Shown piece by piece: positions 17,432-26,397 of a DNA stretch of 64,000 bases. Origin of the DNA: Nostoc sp. NMS7 (GTDB taxonomy: Bacteria; Cyanobacteriota; Cyanobacteriia; Cyanobacteriales; Nostocaceae); NCBI RefSeq assembly GCF_017115085.1, contig NZ_JABXKJ010000239.1:35337-99336 (forward strand). Direction: 5' to 3'. The first letter of the stretch is position 1, and each line of letters begins with the position of its first letter. The position numbers and the translations under genes were made by a program. The notes beneath the pieces are model-generated. The model was not told the origin of the DNA. It was given only the letters and a program-made list of their open reading frames with translations, and made no database searches.

Positions 17432-18625
17432 ATGACCAGTACTTCTGTTGCACAAACTAGGCTGCATAGCCATCGAGAGCAATTTCCCGCTTTAGCGAAT
17501 AAGACTTATTTCAATTATGGGGGACAAGGGCCGATGCCCCAAAGGGCAATGGATGTTATGACCCAAACTCAAGCTCATATTCAGCATATTGGACCCTTTG
17601 GCAATGAGGCGTATCGCTGGATAGCGCCTCAGACTAAAGCTGCTAGAGTTGCGATCGCTTCCGAGTTACATGCACCAGTTGAAACAATTACTCTCACCGA
17701 GAATGTCACTATTGGCTGTAATATCGCCATCTGGGGCATTGAGTGGCAAGCTGGCGACCATCTGCTGCTCTCAGACTGCGAACACCCAGGCGTGATTGCC
17801 ATAGCCCAGGAAATCGCGCGGAGATTCGTTGTGGAAGTTAGCACCTGTCCTCTAAAAGCGACTTTAAATGAGGGCGATCCTGTAAAAGTTATTGCCCAGC
17901 ACTTGCGCCCAAATACCCGTCTTGTAATATTGAGTCATGTTTTCTGGAATACTGGTCAAGTTTTACCTCTGGATAAAATTGCCGAAGTATGCAGAAATAA
18001 TCATTCTTTACTATTGATAGATGCTGCTCAATCTGCTGGTTTGTTGCCTTTAAACTTGACTGAATTGGGAGTAGATTTTTATGCTTTCACTGGTCACAAA
18101 TGGTTATGTGGCCCTGCGGGTGCTGGTGGTTTGTATGTTCGACCAGAAGCACGAGAAAGCTTGAAACCTACGTTTATTGGCTTGCGTGGTATTGTTTTTG
18201 ATAGTGAATCTCAGCAGTCTGTGGATTGGCTTCCAGATGGGCGACGATACGAAGTGTCTACATTAGCTTCTCCATTATATGTTGGGTTACGCGAGGCGAT
18301 CGCAATTCATCAGCAATGGGGAACGTCACAGGAACGTTACGAGCAAATTTGTCAAAATAGTGAGTACCTCTGGCGAGAATTGACGGCGTTACCCGATATT
18401 AAATGTTTGCGAACTTCTCCACCCGAAAGCGGTATAGTTTCTTTTCAACTAATAAATAATCAGCCGCAAGCTGATTTGAAGTTGGTGCAATTTTTAGACT
18501 TACAAAGAATATTAACTCGGACAATTGCCGATCCTAGCTGTATACGCGCCACTGTTCATTACTTGACTTTAGAATCGGAAATCGACCAATTGGTTGAGGC
18601 GATTCAAGGTTTTTGCAAAACTTAG
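17432..18625 (+). CDS. Class V aminotransferase (cysteine desulfurase/isopenicillin-epimerase-like)
   Basis: A 397-residue PLP enzyme of the aminotransferase class V group. It starts MTSTSVAQTRLHSHREQFPA and has YFNYGGQGPMPQRAMD near residue 30. It also has LTENVTIGCNIAIWG (phosphate-loop region), LLIDAAQSAGLLPLNL (the Asp that contacts the PLP pyridine) and DFYAFTGHKWLCGPAGAGG (PLP lysine after His). No conserved SufS/NifS cysteine loop is obvious, so I do not call it a desulfurase for Fe-S assembly. The C-terminus contains RTIADPSCIRATVHYLTLESEID, typical of the group. Substrate unknown. The following glycosyltransferase is 258 bases away, separated by a structured repeat, so they are probably not one operon. 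Confidence 0.87.
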   Translation: MTSTSVAQTRLHSHREQFPALANKTYFNYGGQGPMPQRAMDVMTQTQAHIQHIGPFGNEAYRWIAPQTKAARVAIASELHAPVETITLTENVTIGCNIAIWGIEWQAGDHLLLSDCEHPGVIAIAQEIARRFVVEVSTCPLKATLNEGDPVKVIAQHLRPNTRLVILSHVFWNTGQVLPLDKIAEVCRNNHSLLLIDAAQSAGLLPLNLTELGVDFYAFTGHKWLCGPAGAGGLYVRPEARESLKPTFIGLRGIVFDSESQQSVDWLPDGRRYEVSTLASPLYVGLREAIAIHQQWGTSQERYEQICQNSEYLWRELTALPDIKCLRTSPPESGIVSFQLINNQPQADLKLVQFLDLQRILTRTIADPSCIRATVHYLTLESEIDQLVEAIQGFCKT

Positions 18626-18690
18626 TTAAAAATTTGGAGTTATAGATATTTTGTTGCGTAAGTCCTAATATGAATGCGTTTCACCTTAAC

Positions 18691-18810
18691 CCGCCCTGCA
18701 ATAAATTGCGGGCTAATAGCTCAAGTCCACTAAAGTGGACTGAATATACTTTTGAGTCTACTTTAGTAGACTTAAGCTATTAGCTTGGGAATTGATTCCC
18801 AAGGGGGATG
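18691..18810. repeat. Four-hairpin structured repeat element, copy A
   Basis: Four hairpins in a row. Hairpin 1 is at 18694-18712 (CCCTGCAA/TTGCGGG), hairpin 2 at 18724-18741 (AGTCCACT/AGTGGACT), hairpin 3 at 18755-18772 (AGTCTACT/AGTAGACT) and hairpin 4 at 18784-18803 (CTTGGGAA/TTCCCAAG). An outer stem GCTAATAGC (18712-18720) pairs exactly with GCTATTAGC (18776-18784) around hairpins 2 and 3. Copy B at 27761-27880 has the same layout with different but still paired stem bases. Confidence 0.75.
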
Positions 18811-18883
18811 AAAGCGAAAGAACAAGACCTTGAGGACTTTTGTCAGTCAATCAGACTTTAAACTCCTAACTCTTAACTTAAAA

Positions 18884-19966
18884 ATGGAACGTCCAATCTT
18901 ATACTTAGCCATAACTAACCACGGCTTTGGTCATGCTGCCCGCACGGCTTCTGTCGCTGCGACAATTCAAAAGTTATGTCCAGAAGTTCTGCTAATTCTA
19001 GCGACTACTGCCCCACGCTGGTTGTTAGAGTGCTATATAGAAGGCGATTTTATCTATCGTCCCCGTGCATTTGATTTGGGTGTGGTGCAAACGGATAGTT
19101 TGACAATGGATAAAGTAGCGACTTTAGAAAAGTTGCTCGATATTAAGAAGCATCAAAATTCCCTGATTGCTTCAGAAGTGAATTTTATCCGCCAAAATCG
19201 CGTTAATCTCATCTTGGCAGATATTCCCTTCCTCGCTCCTGGGTTTGCCAAAGCTGCAAACATTCCCTGCTGGATGATGAGTAACTTTGGCTGGGACTTG
19301 ATCTACCGAGATTGGGGAGGCGAATTTACCACAATTGCTGATTGGATTAGTGATTGGTATTCAAAGTGCGATCGCCTGTTTCGTCTTCCCTTCCACGAAC
19401 CAATGCCAGCTTTTAACAATATCACAGATGTCGGCTTAACAGGCGGTTCTCCCCGTCACTCTGCTGATGATTTACGCTCTCTTTGGGGAATAACTGCACC
19501 AGCTGAAAAAACTATTTTGTTGACCTTTGGCGGCTTGGGTTTGCAGCAAATCCCATATCATAACCTGCGGCGATTTTCAGATTGGCAATTTATCGTTTTT
19601 GATCAATCTGCCCCTGATTTACCTAATTTAGTGAAAATTAATGACCGTAAATATCGCCCTGTAGATTTTATGCCTATTTGTGGACGAGTCGTTTCTAAAC
19701 CTGGTTACAGCACTTTTTCGGAAGCCACACTACTAGGAGTACCTATTGTTAGCATCCCACGTGAGGACTTTGCCGAAGCAACTTTTATAATAGAAGGTAT
19801 AACTAATTATAATCAGCATCAAATCATCACCCCATCTGAGTTTTTTCAAGAAACTTGGGATTTTCTCCATGATTTACCTCAATCACCAAAGCAATCTCAA
19901 CCAATTGCTAAGGATGGTAATGAAGCGATCGCTCATGCCGTTATTAAGTATTTCGACTCAAAATAA
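18884..19966 (+). CDS. MurG-like glycosyltransferase, conserved in cyanobacteria
   Basis: A 360-residue GT-B-fold protein. The start is set at the ATG at 18884 (MERPILYLAITNHGFGHAAR); the frame extends 54 bases upstream without conservation. The N-terminal NHGFGHAARTASVAATIQKL is the glycine/His loop seen in MurG and UGT-type enzymes. The C-terminal domain has ILLTFGGLGLQQIPYHNL, the strand-loop before the nucleotide-sugar site. It is followed by RVVSKPGYSTFSEATLLGVP and VSIPREDFAEATF, the donor-binding helix with 'KPGYsT.sEa'. No membrane spans. Probable role: transfer of a sugar to a lipid or cell-wall acceptor, or a sugar-phosphate-processing relative; acceptor unknown. A short-repeat element follows. 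Confidence 0.78.
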   Translation: MERPILYLAITNHGFGHAARTASVAATIQKLCPEVLLILATTAPRWLLECYIEGDFIYRPRAFDLGVVQTDSLTMDKVATLEKLLDIKKHQNSLIASEVNFIRQNRVNLILADIPFLAPGFAKAANIPCWMMSNFGWDLIYRDWGGEFTTIADWISDWYSKCDRLFRLPFHEPMPAFNNITDVGLTGGSPRHSADDLRSLWGITAPAEKTILLTFGGLGLQQIPYHNLRRFSDWQFIVFDQSAPDLPNLVKINDRKYRPVDFMPICGRVVSKPGYSTFSEATLLGVPIVSIPREDFAEATFIIEGITNYNQHQIITPSEFFQETWDFLHDLPQSPKQSQPIAKDGNEAIAHAVIKYFDSK

Positions 19967-20067
19967 AGTTATTCAAAACCACAATAAATATTTGAAGTTC
20001 TCACCTCAAGAGTATCAGTCACAGATGTTAGTTAACTTGAGAGAGACTTATAGGGTTTCCTAATCAG

Positions 20068-20136
20068 ATGAGGTACATCATAGCCCCCTCTCGAAGAGCG
20101 GGGAGGGGGTTTGGGGGTCGGGTTCTTGTACCTCAT
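20068..20136. repeat. 69-bp inverted-repeat element with ATGAGGTAC ends
   Basis: ATGAGGTAC (20068-20076) and its exact inverse GTACCTCAT (20128-20136) enclose a C-rich/G-rich inverted core (CCCCCTCTCG...CGGGGAGGGGG). It abuts the first readable codons of the broken gene to its right and may have truncated it. Confidence 0.5.
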
Positions 20137-20524
20137 TTAACCGAGAACGGCTATATAATGAAAACCAGAAGCAAGTAGAGGATATTTCTCAATCCTTGAC
20201 ATATGCTACTTTTGTGACTGCCGGAATTGCCTTTGTTGCCTTGTTACATCAAGTAACAGTTTATTTCATTCCTGAACTACAAAAACTACGAATACCAACC
20301 AAGAGGATACAACATCCTCGAAAAACAGGTTACAGCTGCCAGAGCCAGATCGGGCTAACATTACAGCTTTATCTCACAATCTGCCTAACACACCGATCAT
20401 CCCAGATATCCGAAAAAATTCTGTAAATGCCGTGTTAAGCCTATTCAGGAGAAGAGATACTCAGTCTAGTGATCAACCAACGGCAGAACAACAACCAAAT
20501 CAAGTAGATTCAACTGCTAATTAG
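20137..20524 (+). pseudogene. Broken small membrane protein gene (one frameshift, 5' end lost)
   Basis: Frame 1 reads RERLYNENQKQVEDISQSLT, then YATFVTAGIAFVALLHQVTV with YFIPELQ: a polar helix followed by one transmembrane span. Frame 2 takes over near 20275-20290 with TNTNQEDTTSSKNRLQLPEP and continues DRANITALSHNLPNTPIIPD to ...QPTAEQQPNQVDSTAN and TAG at 20524. The switch is what the loss of one base from the A5 run at 20281-20285 would give. No ATG precedes the first segment; instead the inverted-repeat element at 20068-20136 abuts it. It was therefore probably a real gene that lost its start and then its frame. A sequencing error at the A run would explain the frameshift but not the missing start. 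Confidence 0.55.
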
Positions 20525-20555
20525 CTTTTACTTTCATCAATAATTACTGTTTTAA

Positions 20556-20969
20556 ATGAGTCACTACCAAAAGTTACTAAAAATTTCCACCACTGCCAAA
20601 TCGTTTTACAATATCACTGCAAAAATTGAAGCCACAGTTGCAGAGTCGGGAGTTGAAACTGGTCTTTGTACTTTATTTTTACGCCACACTTCAGCCAGTT
20701 TAGTTATCCAAGAAAATGCTGATCCTGATGTTCTTGTGGATCTAGCTAATTTTATGGCAAAACTCGTCCCAGAATCAGGCAAATACATCCACGATGCAGA
20801 AGGCACCGATGATATGCCGGCACACATTCGTACCGCACTTACCCATACTTCTGAACATATCCCCATTAATCGTGGTCATTTGGTGCTAGGAACTTGGCAG
20901 GGAATTTATATTTGGGAACACCGCCAGCGCAGTCATTTAAGAGAATTGGTTGTCCATATTTCTGGATAG
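20556..20969 (+). CDS. yjbQ: YjbQ-family protein (secondary thiamine-phosphate synthase enzyme)
   Basis: A 137-residue UPF0047/YjbQ protein, full length. Motifs: GLCTLFLRHTSASLVIQENAD (His and Ser of the conserved pocket), DAEGTDDMPAHIRTAL (the DDMPAH motif) and LVLGTWQGIYIWEHRQRSH. The family is widespread. E. coli YjbQ has been reported to have weak thiamine-phosphate synthase activity, but the physiological role is not settled. The ATG at 20556 gives MSHYQKLLKIST. Cytoplasmic. It stands alone between a pseudogene and an unrelated hypothetical gene. Confidence 0.93.
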   Translation: MSHYQKLLKISTTAKSFYNITAKIEATVAESGVETGLCTLFLRHTSASLVIQENADPDVLVDLANFMAKLVPESGKYIHDAEGTDDMPAHIRTALTHTSEHIPINRGHLVLGTWQGIYIWEHRQRSHLRELVVHISG

Positions 20970-21261
20970 AAATTTCTCATGTTTCATTTATTTAAAGTGT
21001 AGCTTTGTAGAGTTTAAATACCCAGTTTCTACTGCGTAAGTAGGTAAGTGTAATATTGTAACCATTTGTAAATATTCAATAAATTTTGCAGTGGTAACTT
21101 TCTGATGAAAATTATTGGTGCAAAATTAATCAGGCACATCCTAAATAATTTGTGTAAATTTGTAAATTCAAAAGTTAAGTTTATTTGTGATTATTTAATC
21201 ATCTACTTATTGCGATATACACTAATGTTTAGTGTAAGTTGCCTGGGCTATTTCAATTACT

Positions 21262-22011
21262 ATGAAGCAAGAACTGACACCAACTCATACTTTCCGATTG
21301 ATTGATGAAATCTTTGCCCAGCAGTCTGTAAACCTATTATCACTTAATCCCCAAAAGACATTAATTACCAGTTTTACAGAATTGGGAAATTTGATTACTG
21401 AACAAAACCCTGACATTCAACTCCTCACAACCCTTCAAGAAACTCTCGAATGCATAGTATATACTCAGTTGCAAAATTTTCCAGAAAACATCTTCTGGGA
21501 TTTTGATTTTCTGGTAAGTAGTATGCTTAGGCAGGCTTTAGTAGCAGATGAGGGCGCTATACCTTTTTTAACAGTTTTTGGCGAAAAGATGGTTTCTCTG
21601 ACAGAGATGTTCGGAAATAAAACGGAAATGCGCTTTCGTTACGTTCACGATTTTATGTATGGATTTGACTGGGCAAGATGGGTACAAAAAGAGCCACATA
21701 AACGCGCACATATAGAGCCTTTTAGTCTGGTTTTTTTAGATTATTTGCTCGTCAAAGGTAAAGAACTTTTACAACGTATTAATCATGGTCAGATCACATC
21801 TTATAAACTGTGTGATACTGGCTACCGAAATCCCTTCACTTTTTCTCGTGAACCAAAAGATGAATATCGTCTGTTAACTTATCTTGCTGAAGAACAACTT
21901 ATCCCGGTGGCAGTGTGGAACTGGAATGCTAGCCCTGTATGGAACAAACCTTTTCAGGAAATGCGCCAGCAATTAGCATTAAAATTAGATATTCAACCAC
22001 AGAGACACTGA
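21262..22011 (+). CDS. Conserved cyanobacterial protein, unknown function
   Basis: A 249-residue soluble protein starting MKQELTPTHTFRLIDEIFAQ. No motif I recognise. Visible features are an all-helical N-terminal half (LITSFTELGNLITEQNPDIQ...LQETLECIVYTQLQNFPEN), a central aromatic stretch YVHDFMYGFDWARWVQKEPH, and a basic/aromatic C-terminal part with YKLCDTGYRNPFTFSREPKDEY. The central histidines (YVHDF, HKRAHIEPF) are spaced like possible metal or haem ligands, but this is speculation. Codon use and length are normal for a real gene. Upstream 290 bp is AT-rich without another gene; an alternative frame overlapping its start at 21105-21305 is not credible. Confidence 0.75.
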   Translation: MKQELTPTHTFRLIDEIFAQQSVNLLSLNPQKTLITSFTELGNLITEQNPDIQLLTTLQETLECIVYTQLQNFPENIFWDFDFLVSSMLRQALVADEGAIPFLTVFGEKMVSLTEMFGNKTEMRFRYVHDFMYGFDWARWVQKEPHKRAHIEPFSLVFLDYLLVKGKELLQRINHGQITSYKLCDTGYRNPFTFSREPKDEYRLLTYLAEEQLIPVAVWNWNASPVWNKPFQEMRQQLALKLDIQPQRH

Positions 22012-22189
22012 TAATAAATTCAAAATTCAAAATGACGCTCTCTACGAGACGCTAAAAGCGTAGCTTGCTTCTCTGTAAGAGTACGCGGACTCGCTAACGC
22101 TGCGCTAACAAAATTCAAAAATGGAACCCTTTAAAAGGCAAGTATTTAGCTACTTGCTATATACAAAATAATTGCCTGGAAATTATAGT

Positions 22190-22978
22190 ATGAAAATTGC
22201 TGATTTAATAACTTGGTTTGAAGCATGGGCAAATCCCGCTTGGTGTGAAAGCTGGGATAATTGTGGCTGGCAGATTGAACCGGGAGTGTTGCAGGAAAAA
22301 GCGCGGGTTTTGGTGTGTTTGACACCGACTTTGGCAGTAATCCAAGAAGCGATCGCTCTGAATGCTAATCTGATATTTGCCCATCATCCCTTAATTTTTA
22401 CTCCTCCCAAATCTTTACGCACTGGTGAAGCGATCGCCGAAATGGTAAGGTTAGCCTTTAGCCACAATATTGGTATTTACACTGCTCACACGAATTTTGA
22501 CCAAGTGCAGGATGGTACTGCTGACGTTTTGGCTCAGATTTTAGAACTCAAAGAAGTTACTCCCATAGTACCTACACAAGCCGGATTAGGATATGGGCGT
22601 GTTGGTTTGCTAGAGCCATTTCTGACATTACAGGAATTACTCACAGCGATTCAAACCCGACTTGCTTCCCCTAATTTGATTTTTTCCCCAACTGCTGATT
22701 TACAGCAAACAATTTCACGAGTTGCCCTTTTGGGCGGTTCGGGGGCTAGTTACATTTCAGGCGTAGCGAAAACTGGCGCTCAAGCTTATCTGACTTCTGA
22801 TTGTAAATTTCATCAGTTTCAAGAAAGCCGCGATTGCAATCTTATTTTAATCGATGCTGGACATTATGCTACCGAACGTCCGGCTTGCGATCGCTTAGTC
22901 CAAAAATTCCAGTCTTTAAACTTAGACTGGGTGCAATTAAGTCAAAAGGATGAAGATTTCCGCCAGTTTTTTGCTTGA
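22190..22978 (+). CDS. Nif3-like dinuclear metal centre hexameric protein
   Basis: A 262-residue NIF3/DUF34 protein. The ATG at 22190 (MKIADLITWFEAWANPAWCE) is preferred over an upstream TTG. Conserved metal-binding motifs: ESWDNCGWQIEPG at the N-terminus, NLIFAHHPLIFTPPKSL (HHP), YTAHTNFDQVQDGTADVL (HTN-D), and near the C-terminus LILIDAGHYATERPACDRLV (GHyatE). The family forms toroidal hexamers with two metals per subunit; its function is unresolved and a cofactor-repair role has been proposed. It ends ...DEDFRQFFA. Preceded by an interspersed CGAGACGC-type repeat at about 22040-22115. Confidence 0.9.
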   Translation: MKIADLITWFEAWANPAWCESWDNCGWQIEPGVLQEKARVLVCLTPTLAVIQEAIALNANLIFAHHPLIFTPPKSLRTGEAIAEMVRLAFSHNIGIYTAHTNFDQVQDGTADVLAQILELKEVTPIVPTQAGLGYGRVGLLEPFLTLQELLTAIQTRLASPNLIFSPTADLQQTISRVALLGGSGASYISGVAKTGAQAYLTSDCKFHQFQESRDCNLILIDAGHYATERPACDRLVQKFQSLNLDWVQLSQKDEDFRQFFA

Positions 22979-23225
22979 TTGCTGATGTTTGACGAGATTT
23001 TTTGGATACTTGCCTAAAAGTTTCTTTATGTTTTAATATTGTTAAGTTATTTGCCTTCTCAATATTGGGTGAGGCGAAAAATTTTTGTAACCATCTATCT
23101 CTGTAGACCAAGAGATAGATGCACTTAGAGCTAATATTGTGATGCGAATCACTAGTTATGTGTAATTATAATCACACAATACTTATGTTCCATATCAATT
23201 AGTAGCAGAGAAAAATGTTCCACAC

Positions 23226-23480
23226 TTGAGATCACAAATTGTTTACTCTGCCCTAATCGAGATGATTCGTACACTTGTTGACTCTGCCTTCCAAACTGGA
23301 TATCTTAGTGTTGAATCTGAGGGTTTACTCCAGCAAGTACTAGCCACTAAATGCTGGAAGCAACAGGATTTGTCAGCCCTGGCAACCCTATATAATGCAG
23401 TTCGCGCAGGTCAAATTAAACGAGAAGCGTCCTCGTCGAATGTGCCTATGGAATTTCCCCTACCGTATAAATCTTGCTGA
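23226..23480 (+). CDS. Small conserved cyanobacterial protein
   Basis: Up to 84 residues. The TTG at 23226 gives MRSQIVYSALIEMIRTLVDS; the first ATG is at 23262 (MIRTLVDSAFQTGYLSVESE). The sequence is helical and soluble: LLQQVLATKCWKQQDLSALA, TLYNAVRAGQIKREA. It resembles small helical proteins annotated only as hypothetical in Nostocales, where the N-terminal 'QIVYSALIEMI' is usually present, so I favour the longer form. No operon partner. Function unknown. Confidence 0.6.
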   Translation: MRSQIVYSALIEMIRTLVDSAFQTGYLSVESEGLLQQVLATKCWKQQDLSALATLYNAVRAGQIKREASSSNVPMEFPLPYKSC

Positions 23481-24044
23481 TCCTCCCATCTCCTTTGCCT
23501 CTTTCCCCGATCCGTTGGCTTTTTCTTAGTCATGAGCAGCCAAAAATCTGAAAAACTCAAAACTCTTTGGGTGTTGTTGTTGAAAAGCATCAAGGTCAGC
23601 AAGAGAATGAGTTAAGATCAGGTACAAGTGGGTAAAAGTAAAGCCAAGTCCCCGGACTTCCCCGTAATGCCAATGAGTAAAAGTAGGCAAGTTAAACAAC
23701 CGCAATCAACGATTATTTTGGAGTATTCTTTATTACATAATGGTAAGAATGACTCATCAACAAATATAAACCTGGTTAGGACAGGTACTGAATTGTTTGA
23801 CTTTTATAAAGCAGACATTCCCTAGAACGAGCCGGAGGGAGATTGAGTTCATTGCTAGAGCAATCATTGATTAATGACCCAACATTTCCCGATATTTTGA
23901 CAACTACAAGCAAATCTTGGGATTGGGTCATGAAGCGTACTTGTTCTCAACCGTGAAATTAACCTCTTAAAGGTGTAATGTAATGGGATAAAACCCAGAT
24001 ATTGACAGGTTTAACTACGTTGTTTAAAAAGGCAGAAACAATAC
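23481..24044. other. Spacer of 564 bp, no convincing gene
   Basis: A 65-codon plus frame with a GTG start (23628-23825, MGKSKAKSPDFPVMPMSKSR) is open but has weak context and no recognisable motif; a minus frame at 23411-23602 is the shadow of the neighbouring small gene. The right 100 bases are the likely leader of the gene at 24045. Confidence 0.45.
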
Positions 24045-24356
24045 ATGCTACACCGCAAGATTTATCAACTGTGTTGCGATGGGCGCGAGGTATGTGTTTT
24101 CTTGCGGGACCAGCAACGCTGGATTGAACGCGCCCGCATCATCGACATAGAGGGAGATTTAGTGACCCTACGCTATGAAACAGAAGAAGAGGACGAAGTT
24201 TGTTCTTGGGAAGAAATGGTTCGCCTTGAGAGCATTGGTGCTGTAACCCAAAAATTGGCTTCAGTACCACGCGGTAATGTGGAACCTTTGATGACTGAAG
24301 ATTGTCCCGAAGCTGAACGCATCCACAACCGTTACACTGACTCGAATCCAGAATAA
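24045..24356 (+). CDS. Conserved cyanobacterial protein, DUF6679-like
   Basis: A 103-residue acidic protein starting MLHRKIYQLCCDGREVCVFL. It is very characteristic of cyanobacteria: RDQQRWIERARIIDIEGDLV, then TLRYETEEEDEVCSWEEMVR and LESIGAVTQKLASVPRG. I believe it corresponds to DUF6679, but that number is from memory. The fold looks like a small beta-barrel of SH3/Hfq size with a helical end. The variable tail (MTEDCPEAERIHNRYTDSNP) is disordered. Soluble; function unknown. A TTAGTCA/TTGGTCA heptamer repeat follows at 24358-24410. Confidence 0.82.
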   Translation: MLHRKIYQLCCDGREVCVFLRDQQRWIERARIIDIEGDLVTLRYETEEEDEVCSWEEMVRLESIGAVTQKLASVPRGNVEPLMTEDCPEAERIHNRYTDSNPE

Positions 24357-24357
24357 T

Positions 24358-24412
24358 TAGCCATTGGTCATTAGTCATTAGTCATTGGTCATTAGTCATT
24401 AGTCATTAATGA
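24358..24412. repeat. Short tandem repeat of TCATTAG/TCATTGG heptamers
   Basis: Seven or so consecutive heptamers, GTCATTAGTCATTGGTCATT-like, ending in the inverse ATGACTAA. The same heptamers occur at 33525-33560, 51852-51905 and 54247-54270. Confidence 0.75.
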
Positions 24413-24433
24413 CTAAGGGCAGCGGACTGATGA

Positions 24434-26101
24434 CTATTGACTATCATTTAGACCTTCAAAGGCAGGACAGTAACCTTCTAGAGTTACCTTAAAGTTATAT
24501 AACGGGGAAGCTGGATTCCAACACCTCTGGCCTCTTTGATGTCGGCAGGTACCGCAACAGTCTACATCTGTCCATGTATAGCGATCGCTATTTTGGGTGA
24601 GCAGTTCTCGTTGAGACAATCCCCTTAATACTAGTTCTTCTCCTTGCCAACGAGCTTCAATTAAACCAGTATCGGCAAATTGCCGCCAACGCGAATCGCC
24701 AGTAATCACATTGGGTAGGGTGATGGTAATTACTGTTCCCAACTCTGTCAATTCGCCTTCGTAGTTAGTTTCTGGTGCTGCTGGTTGTAAAAATGTATCG
24801 CCGATCGGCAGTTCTACTAAGGTGTCAGCCGCCGGTGAATGTACATGGTAGCGGTTTTGCAACTCTTCTAAGCTAGTCAGGTCTGCCAAATAGCCAGGAG
24901 AACCGTGGACAAAAATGACGTGCTGGGGTCGCAAATTATGAATTAGCTGCGTAGTACCAGGGCCATCACTATGTTGAGCTAAAAGATAGGTTTCGACATT
25001 GGTAGGCGCTAAGTATTCTTTGTTAACTTTTATATCAATTTTTTCTGGTAGGAGGATCAGCCAAGGGCCGGTGTCTAGTTGGCAGTGCTTACCCAAATCA
25101 TCTGTTGAGTCCGTAAGGACTATACAAGGTGACTTGCCCACTGTGGGACGATGTTCTGGTTGTAAACGACGTACGCGAGGACGCACCCGTTCATCCCAAA
25201 ACAAGGGTTGATGGCGGGCGAAATTCTGCACGGATGGCGGGAGGTGGGGTAGCAGTTCTAAGTAGGCATCACACCCAGTAGCGACAGCACCATCTACCCA
25301 GATATCTAAATCTCGTCCGGTGAAGTGGTGATGTGAGCGTAAAAGCATTAATAGTTCTTGACCCAATCCTAAAGCCGGGGTGGGAAGAATTACAGAACAA
25401 TGGTCAGCGATCGCCCGATTAATTCGCTCTGCTAATTGATTTTCTTGGGTGCGGCGATGGGGATGACGGGATGTACCATAACTGCCTTCAATGATCAGCA
25501 CATCCAAGTCTAAGCCTCGCAATTCCTCTAAACGCAAACCTTCTACCAACCGGGAGTTTGACAGGAAAAAGTCGCCTGTATATAGTAGCTTGTAAGTACG
25601 CTGCTGGGTGGTGTACGTGAGTAGAATTGCCACTGCCCCTGGTAGATGCCCGGCGGGAAATAATTCTGCTACCAGACCCTCTTGGAATTCCACAGGCGAT
25701 CGCAACGGCAAGGCATGACAAAATTGAGAAATTTCCTCAGCATCTTGGTCTAGCCAATTCAATGGCAGCAACTTGCTAGTCACCTCACTACCATAAATAG
25801 GTAAGTTTGGAAAAGTTTTATGCAGTGCCAGTAAGCCTCTGGCGTGATCTGGGTGAGCGTGACTAATCAAAACTAAATCTGCTGGTAGGGGCGAACTAGG
25901 TTCCCGTTCCGACTTAGTAAGCCCCTTAGCCAGCGATGAAATATCCTCCAAACCACAATCCAACAGGATGCGATGTGGCCCCATCTTCACCAATAAACAC
26001 ACGCCCTCATTATCATGCTGGACACTATAGGGCAAACATTCTAATTCACTACTCGCTTCCGCAGCATCTACGCGAGAAGATGCCGACAGATTATTCCTCA
26101 T
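24434..26101 (-). CDS. Metallo-beta-lactamase fold hydrolase with beta-CASP-like region and Cys-rich C-terminus
   Basis: A 555-residue protein. The start is set at the ATG at 26101 (MRNNLSASSRVDAAE) because a strong ribosome site AGGGGAGGAAG lies 1-2 bases further than ideal upstream and other starts lie within it. Metal motifs: LISHAHPDHARGLLAL (HxHxDH), FPAGHLPGAVAILL (third His), YTGDFFLSNSRLVEG (Asp) and VIFVHGSPGY (C-terminal His), as in RNase J/CPSF-like beta-CASP nucleases. The C-terminal 60 residues carry CCGTCRHQRGQRCW and GYCPAFEG, four to five cysteines that could bind zinc or a cluster. A role in RNA processing is plausible but unproven; a general hydrolase is the alternative. Confidence 0.83.
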   Translation of the reverse strand: MRNNLSASSRVDAAEASSELECLPYSVQHDNEGVCLLVKMGPHRILLDCGLEDISSLAKGLTKSEREPSSPLPADLVLISHAHPDHARGLLALHKTFPNLPIYGSEVTSKLLPLNWLDQDAEEISQFCHALPLRSPVEFQEGLVAELFPAGHLPGAVAILLTYTTQQRTYKLLYTGDFFLSNSRLVEGLRLEELRGLDLDVLIIEGSYGTSRHPHRRTQENQLAERINRAIADHCSVILPTPALGLGQELLMLLRSHHHFTGRDLDIWVDGAVATGCDAYLELLPHLPPSVQNFARHQPLFWDERVRPRVRRLQPEHRPTVGKSPCIVLTDSTDDLGKHCQLDTGPWLILLPEKIDIKVNKEYLAPTNVETYLLAQHSDGPGTTQLIHNLRPQHVIFVHGSPGYLADLTSLEELQNRYHVHSPAADTLVELPIGDTFLQPAAPETNYEGELTELGTVITITLPNVITGDSRWRQFADTGLIEARWQGEELVLRGLSQRELLTQNSDRYTWTDVDCCGTCRHQRGQRCWNPASPLYNFKVTLEGYCPAFEGLNDSQ

Positions 26102-26397
26102 GCTTCCTCCCCTCAAACCTGATCATCATCGACATATCCCAAAAGCCAAAAGTTACACAAATTTTGGTTTTGTGACTTAGGGGTAAGTTTTATTGTGCGC
26201 CCCTACACCCTGAGAATACAGATTTTTGATTGGGGAGGACGCCTCTACCGAACCCGCACTGGTTCGGAAAGGTGGGCTAACAAGAAAGCGATCAAATTAG
26301 GAGCTAAAGGATCCCTCTTGTTTATTTTCCCTTTGCAAGTTCTGAGCTATCTTAACCAACTCACCCTATGGAAAGTCGTAGCGTCTACAGATTTATC

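Larger units (their letters stand above)
19967..20555. other. Gap with a small inverted-repeat element and a broken gene
   Basis: Contains the element at 20068-20136 and the frameshifted remnant at 20137-20524 described separately. No intact gene between the glycosyltransferase and yjbQ. Confidence 0.6.

Noticed and set aside
21105..21305. 66-codon plus frame overlapping the start of the gene at 21262
   Set aside because: Composition follows the AT-rich spacer, and the overlapping frame from 21262 has much better coding character.
23628..23825. 65-codon GTG-led frame
   Set aside because: No recognised motif, no ribosome site and low coding character; left uncalled, though a lineage-specific peptide cannot be excluded.
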